Assembly: GCA_937873495.1 (NCBI GenBank)
Contig: CALMXZ010000015.1
Coordinates: 62,001-126,000, forward strand
Direction of reading: 5' to 3'
Length of the DNA stretch: 64,000 nucleotides
Origin: an uncultured Trueperaceae bacterium
GTDB lineage: Bacteria > Deinococcota > Deinococci > Deinococcales > Trueperaceae
Each line of letters starts with the position of its first letter. The stretch's first letter is position 1. Below are positions 58,041 through 64,000 of the stretch, one piece after another. The notes beneath the pieces are model-generated. The model was not told the origin of the DNA. It did not search any database and worked only from the letters and a program-made list of their open reading frames with translations. Both the position numbers and the translations under genes were made by a program.

Positions 58041-58046
58041 GGGCCG

Positions 58047-58052
58047 ATACTA
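58047..58052 (-). promoter_or_regulatory. leaderless -10 box of the XRE gene
   Basis: TAGTAT with its last base seven positions before the A of the start codon at 58040. A CTGACC lies about 20 bases further upstream, longer than the usual spacing for a -35. Confidence 0.45.
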
Positions 58053-58335
58053 GGATGTCCGAGTGCCCGGTTGGTCAGCTCCGGCGAAGTGTGAAGGCGG
58101 GGTCTGGGGGTGAGTGAACAGAACACTGGGTCTCGCAGAGGCCCGTTCGTCCCAGCACCTGCTTTGGACGACACGATGCGAAGGCTCCGGCGGAAGATGG
58201 CACCCGTTCAAGCATGAACCTATTCCCACGCCTGCTGGTTCGGTTTGTTGGAGACTGGGAGTAATCGTCTACCGGCCGCCATAGGCCGCTGGGCCCTAAT
58301 AGCACCTCATTCTGCGAGCGAGAACTGCACTGACC

Positions 58336-59832
58336 GTGAAAGACAAGCTCTTTTGGGGAGACCTCCACAGCCACTGTGCCGTCAGCTACGGCTACGGCAC
58401 CATCGAGCAGGCGTTCGAGAACGCGCGGCTCCAGCTCGACTTCGCCACGGTGACCGGTCACGCCACGTGGCATGACATGCCCACCGACCGGGCACGTTTC
58501 GGACGCATCATCGACTTCCACAAGGAAGGCTTCGAGCGCCTAGCGGAGAACTGGCCGGCGGTGCAGGCCGAGGTCGAGCGCCAGAACGTAGACGGGGAGT
58601 TCGCGGCCATCCTCAGCTACGAATGGCACTCCATCGCCTATGGCGATTACAACGTCTACTACCCGGGCTCGGTGGGCGACATCGTCGAGGCGGACAGTAT
58701 CGACGAGCTGGAGAGGCGACTCGGTGGCCGAGTCGCGTTCTTCTTCCCCCATCACATCGGCTACGGTCCGGGCAACCGAGGCGTGAATTGGGAGCATTTC
58801 GACGAGAAGCGGTCCCCCGTAGTCGAGGTCTTCTCGGGCCACGGCGGTTCTGAGCGCGACGGTGGGTCGTTCCCCATGTATCACACGATGGGCGCGAGGA
58901 CACACTTCGGAACCGTCGCTCATGGCCTGTCGCTCGGCAAGCGTTTCGGCTTCGTGGCCGGCACCGACCACCACGGCGGCTTCCCTGGTCACTACGGCGA
59001 GGGCCGGACGGCCGTCTATGCGGCCGAACTCACCAGGCAGTCGATACTCGAGGCCATCGCGAAGAGGCACTGCTACGCCGTAACGGGCGACAAGATCGGG
59101 GTCGAGTTCGGCCTCAACGATGCGGTGATGGGAGACGAGATCGTGGCGTTGGGCCGGCGTCAGCTCTCGTTCAGGGTGCGGGGCGCTGACGTTATCGACC
59201 GGCTCGAAGTCATCAAGAACAACCGGGTGGTGCATCGAGCTTTCCCCACACTCCCGACGCTGGGCGCTGAGTTCACAGCCAAGGTTCGCGTTGAATGGGG
59301 CTGGGGCGACAAGGATGAGTACGTAGATTGGGACGGAAAGTTGCGAGTCATCGGAGGCAGGATCGCGTCGGTCGAGCCTTGCTTCAACGGGGATCCGGTA
59401 CTGGCACCGAGCGCGGCAGGAGTGGAGGTCGCTGACCGCACGCTGCACGGCTTCAAGCAGGAGTCAGATGACCTACTCCATTGGACGTCGCGCACTAAGG
59501 GGAACCCGCAGCCGATGGTCCGGGGAACAAGCGCCCTGATCGTCGAGATAGCCGGTGGGATGGCCACTGGCCTTGCGTTCGAGGTGAACGGTAGGTCGTT
59601 CTCCTACTCCCTCGCTCAGCTCCTTGAAGGCTCGCGCGCTGAGACGATGCGCGGTTGGCGATCGGAAACGGTGCTCGTGCATCGGGCCGTACCCGAGGGT
59701 TCGTTCACGCTCGCTGGAGGGTTCGAGGACTCACATGATGGCGCGGACACGGACTTCTACTACCTGCGGGTTGTGCAAGAGAACGGGCAATGGGCCTGGA
59801 GCAGTCCGATCTGGGTAGACTTCTCGCGTTAG
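58336..59832 (+). CDS. DUF3604/PHP-type metal-dependent protein
   Basis: A 498-residue protein, GTG start at 58336. LFWGDLHSHCAVSYGYGTIE is the PHP-type first metal motif (Asp-x-His-x-His). Further His and Asp ligands lie in FATVTGHATWHDMP, ILSYEWHSIAYGDYNVYYPG, FFFPHHIGYG and GFVAGTDHHGGFPGHYGEGR, giving a multinuclear zinc or iron site in a TIM-like barrel (about 1-270). The C-terminal 200 residues are a beta-rich domain seen in DUF3604 relatives. These are putative phosphoesterases or hydrolases; substrate unknown. No signal peptide. It stands alone, convergent with deoC. Confidence 0.82.
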   Translation: MKDKLFWGDLHSHCAVSYGYGTIEQAFENARLQLDFATVTGHATWHDMPTDRARFGRIIDFHKEGFERLAENWPAVQAEVERQNVDGEFAAILSYEWHSIAYGDYNVYYPGSVGDIVEADSIDELERRLGGRVAFFFPHHIGYGPGNRGVNWEHFDEKRSPVVEVFSGHGGSERDGGSFPMYHTMGARTHFGTVAHGLSLGKRFGFVAGTDHHGGFPGHYGEGRTAVYAAELTRQSILEAIAKRHCYAVTGDKIGVEFGLNDAVMGDEIVALGRRQLSFRVRGADVIDRLEVIKNNRVVHRAFPTLPTLGAEFTAKVRVEWGWGDKDEYVDWDGKLRVIGGRIASVEPCFNGDPVLAPSAAGVEVADRTLHGFKQESDDLLHWTSRTKGNPQPMVRGTSALIVEIAGGMATGLAFEVNGRSFSYSLAQLLEGSRAETMRGWRSETVLVHRAVPEGSFTLAGGFEDSHDGADTDFYYLRVVQENGQWAWSSPIWVDFSR

Positions 59833-59869
59833 GTGGGGGCGCTGAGCCGCTCGCCGAGGGTAAGCGAAG

Positions 59870-59898
59870 CCCGCGCTGCCTGTGAAGGCACGCGCGGG
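59870..59898. terminator. hairpin between convergent PHP-type and deoC genes
   Basis: CCCGCGCTGCC and GGCA-C-GCGCGGG pair over 11 bp with a single bulged C, loop TGTGAA. It lies 38 bases after the PHP-type gene stop and 33 bases beyond the deoC stop, so it can end both transcripts. Confidence 0.65.
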
Positions 59899-59930
59899 GA
59901 AGGATGCGCCTTGTTCTCGGGTTCCGCCGC

Positions 59931-60605
59931 CTAGTAAGAATCTCCGCCCGCGCCGGCACCCGTGACTATCGTGGTCCCGCCACTCGTACCGACGAGCTCC
60001 GCCCCCGCCGCCAAGAGCGCCACGACCTGCTCGTACGTGCGAATGCCGCCCGATGCCTTCACGTGCGTGGTCGGCTTGACGGTCTCGCGCAGGAAGCGGA
60101 TGTTCTCGGGCGAGGCGGCTTCCGAGCCGGGCCCGGCGCCGCTCGAGTTCTTGATCCACGGCACGCGTGCCTCCTCCAGGAGCCTCACGGCGAGCTGGCG
60201 CTCGGCGAGTTCCTTGAGGTAACCGAGCTCGAGCATGGCCTTGATAGGGCGACCTTCGGCCGCTTCGACGAGGAGTGCAGCTTCCCGCTTGAACTCGGCG
60301 TGCATGCCCGAGAGGAAGTAGCTCATGTTCGGCTCGAAGTCGACCTCGTTCGCCCCGAGCGCCCAGCACTCCCGCAGCAGCGCGACCTTGGCGTGCGCGC
60401 TCTCGTTGCCCATGGCAATGCTGAAGAACGTAGCCACGCTCACGCCCGTGCCTTCCAGGATGTCCTTCGCGAGCGGCACCCAGCACATGGGGATCATGGC
60501 GGCGTTGAAGCGGTACTCCCCGCAGACCTCGATGTGCTTCCTCACCTGATCGCGTGTGGTGCTGGCGAAGCGTTTAGTATGGTAGCGTTCGCGCGTGCAG
60601 TTCAA
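59931..60605 (-). CDS. deoC: deoxyribose-phosphate aldolase, N-terminus lost
   Basis: A 224-codon frame whose only extreme start is a weak TTG at 60605 without a ribosome site. Catalytic residues are all present: Asp89 (ANEVDFEPNM), Lys122 (PIKAMLELGYL), Schiff-base Lys152 (WIKNSSGAGPGSE) and Lys183 (HVKASGGIRT). The first strand of the barrel is missing: normal relatives have an Ile-Asp-His-Thr-Leu-Leu-Lys opening before the helix matched here from residue 11 (KRFASTTRDQVRKHI), and about 10-20 residues are gone. The break coincides with the start of the AT-rich OLD gene on the other strand, ten bases of which overlap this frame. Probably inactivated by that insertion. Confidence 0.75.
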   Translation of the reverse strand: MNCTRERYHTKRFASTTRDQVRKHIEVCGEYRFNAAMIPMCWVPLAKDILEGTGVSVATFFSIAMGNESAHAKVALLRECWALGANEVDFEPNMSYFLSGMHAEFKREAALLVEAAEGRPIKAMLELGYLKELAERQLAVRLLEEARVPWIKNSSGAGPGSEAASPENIRFLRETVKPTTHVKASGGIRTYEQVVALLAAGAELVGTSGGTTIVTGAGAGGDSY

Positions 60606-62358
60606 AGGAATAGACCTTTGCGGCTTTCGCAGTATCGGATCCGCGGGCGTGCAGCTCAGACCATGGAAAAAGACAAATCTTCTTATTGGTCAGAACAACG
60701 CAGGCAAGTCAAACGCTATCCGCGCCCTCATGATGGCGCTAAGTGTAACGCGACGGAAATATCTCTCGCTAAAGGAAGCTCCAGACAGGGATGTTTATCC
60801 ATCTAAAGCGAACGACAGCTACCGTCGACAGTTGTCTCAACCATTTGAGTTCACAATGTACTTTGAGGCTTCTAACGACCTTGAGCTAGTTCGACTTTCG
60901 GGTACTAAGGAGTTCTTCTTCAGATGGACGAGTATTGACTCTACCACTCAATTAGTCGACTCCACCTTCTCCCATCTTGCAAGCTACGAAGACTCTCTGC
61001 GGGACAGGCAGCAATTCGAGCGCCTAGGAAAACTACTGGTTGAGTTGGGTCATGGGCTCGGCTATGACTACATACGGAGAGCCGAAATGAACAATCTGTT
61101 GGGTTCAAGGGCAGATTTTGCGTTTCGGAAGTACTTCGCTCAGGGAGTTCCGGCTTACGCGCTTATCCCGGAGTTCCGAGAAATTAGGCCTGGCGATACT
61201 TACAAGTTTCAAGGTACAAACCTTGTCGCGGAGCTTGGCAAGTACCAGCACCCTCCTGCAGACAGCCCTGAGTTAAGACTTCGTTTTGATGCACTTGAAA
61301 AATTTCTAAAGGCTCTCCTCGGTTTGCCCAATTCCAGCTTAGAGGTGACGCACGATAATTCTCAAATAATGCTGAATAGTGACGGCCTCAGGCTGCCACT
61401 AGAGAACTATGGAACCGGGGTACACCAGCTGGTCATCCTGCTAACAGCGGTTCTCTCGCTCAATGAGAACACCATATGCTGTATAGAAGAGCCTGAGATT
61501 CACCTTCATCCTTACTTGCAGAAGTCTTTGATTCGCTTCCTCACGCAAGAGACCAAGCCCTCGTACTTGATCAGCTCGCATTCGCCGTCTTTCATTGGCA
61601 GCCATAGCAGCTTCGGTGGTGGCGCCCATTTAGCCCTGCAAATTCATCACCTAACAGTGAGCCATGAGGGAACGAGATCCACTGCCGTACTAACTGACAA
61701 TGACTCCTTAGAGGCGTTGTCGGACCTAGGAATTCGGGCTAGTGACCTCCTCCAATCGAATTGCGTCGTCTGGGTAGAAGGCCCAAGCGACCGGGTATAT
61801 CTAAAACACTGGCTCAAGCTTGTCAACCCGGATTTGCTAGAGGGCGTACATTATTCGATATTATTCTATGGGGGCCGCCTCCTATCACATCTAAGCATCG
61901 AACGCTCGCAACCCCCGGAACAGCTTATTCCTATACTGCGAATCAATCAATACTCTGTCCTGATCATGGACTCCGACCGTAGCAGCGATAGGGTAAGGCT
62001 TAGTCGGACAAAGCAGCGCATTATCTCTGAAGCCAGGAATAACAATGGAATCACGTGGGTAACTACTGGGAGGGAAATCGAAAATTACTTGCCGGAAGCC
62101 GTCCTGAATGAGTATCTGTGTGCTGTCGGTAGTGAGCCACTTAGAATACCTTTTGGCAAGTATGACCGACTTGAGGATGTGCTGGCTGGTTGTAGAGAGG
62201 TACATAACGGCAGGAGGCGAAAGATCGCATACCAGCAGAACAAGGTGGCCTATGCCAAGGACATTCTTGTGCACTTCGTGGATGACAGCTTTTCACGCGA
62301 CCTTCGTAAGAGGGTTCTCGGTGTATGTGCCTTTATACGGAGCGCAAATGGTGTTTAG
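60595..62358 (+). CDS. OLD-family nuclease (ABC-type ATPase plus TOPRIM)
   Basis: A 587-residue protein starting from GTG at 60595. Walker A is IGQNNAGKSNAI (32-39); the signature region reads NYGTGVHQLVILLTAVLSL; Walker B is ICCIEEPEIHLHP (about 295-307); SSHSPSFIGSH follows as the switch His region. The TOPRIM domain has VVWVEGPSDRVYLKHW (Glu about 394) and VLIMDSDRSSD (Asp pair about 457-459), the metal-binding residues for DNA cleavage. OLD proteins are ATP-dependent nucleases used against phage, alone or with a helicase. No helicase partner is adjacent, so it resembles the stand-alone class. Codons and base content are far more AT-rich than the rest of the window (42% G+C in two sampled 60-base lines), a sign of recent transfer. 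Confidence 0.88.
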   Translation: MQFKGIDLCGFRSIGSAGVQLRPWKKTNLLIGQNNAGKSNAIRALMMALSVTRRKYLSLKEAPDRDVYPSKANDSYRRQLSQPFEFTMYFEASNDLELVRLSGTKEFFFRWTSIDSTTQLVDSTFSHLASYEDSLRDRQQFERLGKLLVELGHGLGYDYIRRAEMNNLLGSRADFAFRKYFAQGVPAYALIPEFREIRPGDTYKFQGTNLVAELGKYQHPPADSPELRLRFDALEKFLKALLGLPNSSLEVTHDNSQIMLNSDGLRLPLENYGTGVHQLVILLTAVLSLNENTICCIEEPEIHLHPYLQKSLIRFLTQETKPSYLISSHSPSFIGSHSSFGGGAHLALQIHHLTVSHEGTRSTAVLTDNDSLEALSDLGIRASDLLQSNCVVWVEGPSDRVYLKHWLKLVNPDLLEGVHYSILFYGGRLLSHLSIERSQPPEQLIPILRINQYSVLIMDSDRSSDRVRLSRTKQRIISEARNNNGITWVTTGREIENYLPEAVLNEYLCAVGSEPLRIPFGKYDRLEDVLAGCREVHNGRRRKIAYQQNKVAYAKDILVHFVDDSFSRDLRKRVLGVCAFIRSANGV

Positions 62359-62740
62359 GGGAGGATTTGAGGCGGGGATCCCATTTCCTAGAAAGGTCCT
62401 CGAATACCTTCCCTCCACAAACTAGTACCATTCCCAGCCCGCATCCACATCCCGCGTTACCGAGCACCGTGAAGCCGAGCCAATTCTGGCTTATCTCTTG
62501 GAACATGCACCAGGACTTGATCAGTCCAGGATTGAGGTTGGGGGCGGCGCGGTCACGAAGAAAAACAAGGTAACGGATGATTCCGTCGTGGAGGTACTCC
62601 GGCCTCTCGCTATTGAAGGGCAGGAACGGGTTGACGAGTAGGGGCACGTCACAGGCAAGGCTGATATCGAACGCGCCGTGCTCCTCGAGCAGCTCGCGTG
62701 ATACACCGAAATGCTGCGAGAAGTACAGCTCAATGCTCAT
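62333..62740 (-). pseudogene. truncated partner gene of the type III restriction system
   Basis: A 135-codon frame whose ATG overlaps the Res stop (ATGA). The first 105 residues read as a real protein: MSIELYFSQHFGVSRELLEE, then HGAFDISLACDVPLLVNPFL, RPEYLHDGIIRYLVFLRDRA and QNWLGFTVLGNAGCGCGLGM. I recall longer proteins of about 350-400 residues with this start. Here the reading breaks down after the GLGM stretch (near 62430) and stops inside the 3' end of the OLD gene, 26 bases of which it overlaps. The gene was probably cut by the insertion. Function unknown. Confidence 0.65.
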
Positions 62741-64000
62741 CCGGCCAAAGCCCCCACGAGCTGAAGCAACGAGTCGTAGCTGTCGACGACGTCGTACTTA
62801 ACGCTGCCGTGCTCAGCTTTGTCGCTGAGGGATGCGAAGAACCTACGTGCACACTCGATCTTGGCTTCCTCCACTCCCTTGAGCTGGAGCGTAGACATAG
62901 AGCCCTTGGTTTCGGCGACGAAGTAGACGTGCTTCACGGCGCCCTCCCGGAATGCGATGGCCCAGTCAGGGTTGTAGTCGCCTACAGGGGTCGGGATGAA
63001 GAATCCGCGCGGCAGCTTCGAGTAGACGACGACCTCGTCACTGACGTCCAACTTCTCAACGAACGACCGCTCGACCTTTGAGTCGGTGACCACGTATTCG
63101 TAGACGCTCTTCTTCAGCTTCTCGCCCGCCTTCGAGAGGTCCTGGGCGGTCTGATTCTCGGTGAAGATCGAGGAGTCGTAGCGGCGGTCAAGCGGGTCGT
63201 AAGTGAGGTGCTCGACAATGACCGTCGCCTTCTGCTCGTTGATGATCCGGGCGGCCTCCGTAATGAACTGTTCTGGGTTCTGCTTGAATTTCGCGAAGGT
63301 GCTCGGATGGATGCATGTCAGGATCGCCGCGCAGGTCCGGCGGGTGAGCTGAGTCTTCTCCGCGATCTCCCCGAGGAGGTCGTACTTGACGGTTGACCCC
63401 GCCGAGACTGCCGAGTGGGCCACCCTCGTCTCGGCGATTTTGAAGCCGGTGCCGGCCTCGAGCTGCTCGACTTCAAGCCCTACTACCTGCTTGCCGCTTT
63501 CGACGAGGTACTGCATGACGGTTACATTCAGCGACGTGTCCAGCGCTCGAACGCAGTTTCTGATCAGCTCGGCGGAATCGAACTCGACCTGGTAGACGGC
63601 CTTGTGGTTTATGCGGCCCCACAGTTCCTGAAACTCGCGTTTCTTGAAGTTCGCCTCATTGAACGGGATCCGCTTCGGCTTGCGCCCGTCGGCTGGGGTC
63701 GGTACGGCAAGGTAGAGCGCGTCCACTAGAGGCCATACGAAGTCGATGATCGGCTTCAGAGCCTCGGCCGTGGGCGTGGCAAGATTTCCGTCGGCGCGGG
63801 CATCCTTGTACACCTGAGTCACCATGCCGTCGTCGTCGATGTAGTTGTTGCGGACTAAATGGTTGTACAAGGCCTGTGCGACGGGCTTCTCCAATGCCTT
63901 CGTCGACCCGTCTTCGAGCGTGATGCGTTTGTTGACGAAGTAGTCGACGCTGGCCTTGCGCGGCCTAGCCGACAGCGACTCCACGATCTCCTTCTGGAGC
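62737..64000 (-). CDS. type III restriction endonuclease Res subunit, C-terminal part
   Basis: At least 420 residues; the gene continues beyond the right edge (LQKEIVESL precedes the first in-window GTG, so that GTG is not the true start). The visible part lacks the helicase motifs and covers the C-terminal half. The nuclease site is VGDYNPDWAIAFREG and HVYFVAETKGSMSTLQLKG, a PD-x(n)-E-x-K core, followed by EAKIECARRFFASLSDK and KYDVVDSYDSLLQLV, as in EcoP1/EcoP15-type Res subunits. It cuts DNA after ATP-driven sliding when the Mod subunit finds an unmethylated site. Mod is expected upstream, outside the window. Confidence 0.88.
   Translation of the reverse strand, partial: LQKEIVESLSARPRKASVDYFVNKRITLEDGSTKALEKPVAQALYNHLVRNNYIDDDGMVTQVYKDARADGNLATPTAEALKPIIDFVWPLVDALYLAVPTPADGRKPKRIPFNEANFKKREFQELWGRINHKAVYQVEFDSAELIRNCVRALDTSLNVTVMQYLVESGKQVVGLEVEQLEAGTGFKIAETRVAHSAVSAGSTVKYDLLGEIAEKTQLTRRTCAAILTCIHPSTFAKFKQNPEQFITEAARIINEQKATVIVEHLTYDPLDRRYDSSIFTENQTAQDLSKAGEKLKKSVYEYVVTDSKVERSFVEKLDVSDEVVVYSKLPRGFFIPTPVGDYNPDWAIAFREGAVKHVYFVAETKGSMSTLQLKGVEEAKIECARRFFASLSDKAEHGSVKYDVVDSYDSLLQLVGALAG

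Noticed and set aside
1-64000. CRISPR arrays, tRNA, rRNA or riboswitches
   Set aside because: No regular repeat-spacer series, cloverleaf with a conserved TTCGA arm, or known aptamer core was noticed by eye; a covariance-model search would be needed to exclude small RNAs.

Overview
The window is a piece of a high-GC bacterial chromosome, mostly about 60-70% G+C, packed with short-gap and 4-base-overlap operons. Several features suggest a Deinococcota member, possibly Truepera-like. Many genes carry a TANNNT -10 box placed exactly where transcription would begin at the start codon (leaderless mRNAs). There are many GTG and TTG starts, several family 5 (Dpp/Opp) ABC transporters and many carbohydrate-acid genes. 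The lineage is an inference; no rRNA, tRNA or other marker gene was recognised.

Layout. 0-7.6 kb: the end of an aminotransferase gene, a dead AbiE-type toxin-antitoxin pair, a GNAT acetyltransferase, VapBC, a formylglycine-generating enzyme (FGE), a large exported transglutaminase-like protein and MazEF. 7.7-20.6 kb: an AGE-family sugar epimerase, a complete Opp-type ABC transporter (binding protein, two permeases, two ATPases), a cupin, a MATE-like exporter and two sulfatases. Both sulfatases have the Cys-x-Pro-x-Arg site that FGE activates. 20.8-31.4 kb: stress proteins (CsbD, ChaB), a GntR-SnoaL-RraA operon, a uronate-dehydrogenase-like reductase, an enolase-superfamily dehydratase, RidA, and a five-gene leftward operon. 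That operon runs uxuA - eda - kdgK - hydroxylysine-kinase-like - phospho-lyase-like. Together the 3-31 kb region reads as a system for importing sulfated, uronic-acid-containing sugars, removing sulfate and sending hexuronates through 2-keto-3-deoxygluconate to pyruvate and glyceraldehyde-3-phosphate.

31.5-42.1 kb: a DUF4268 nuclease-like protein, a glyoxalase-fold protein, WYL and ArsR regulators, a radical SAM protein, Phd-VapC, an Skp-like chaperone beside a shortened MacB-type permease and its ATPase, and a HEPN-MNT toxin-antitoxin pair. 42.2-47.5 kb: a NitT/TauT-type ABC transporter under a CRP/FNR-type palindrome, a DapA-family aldolase/dehydratase and a mechanosensitive channel. 47.7-51.2 kb: RES-Xre toxin-antitoxin, an unrecognised helical protein and an isochorismatase-like hydrolase. 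51.2-57.6 kb: a second Dpp-type transporter operon that ends in two tandem TPR-like paralogues, with a divergent GntR regulator. 57.7-60.6 kb: an XRE regulator, a PHP-type (DUF3604) protein and a DeoC aldolase lacking its N-terminus.

60.6-64 kb: a defence region. An AT-rich OLD-family ATPase/TOPRIM nuclease gene (about 42% G+C in sampled lines) sits exactly between the broken 5' end of deoC and the broken 3' end of a gene that overlaps a type III restriction (Res) gene. The Res gene runs off the window. Counting relics, six toxin-antitoxin loci occur in 64 kb. No CRISPR array, insertion sequence, tRNA or rRNA was recognised.
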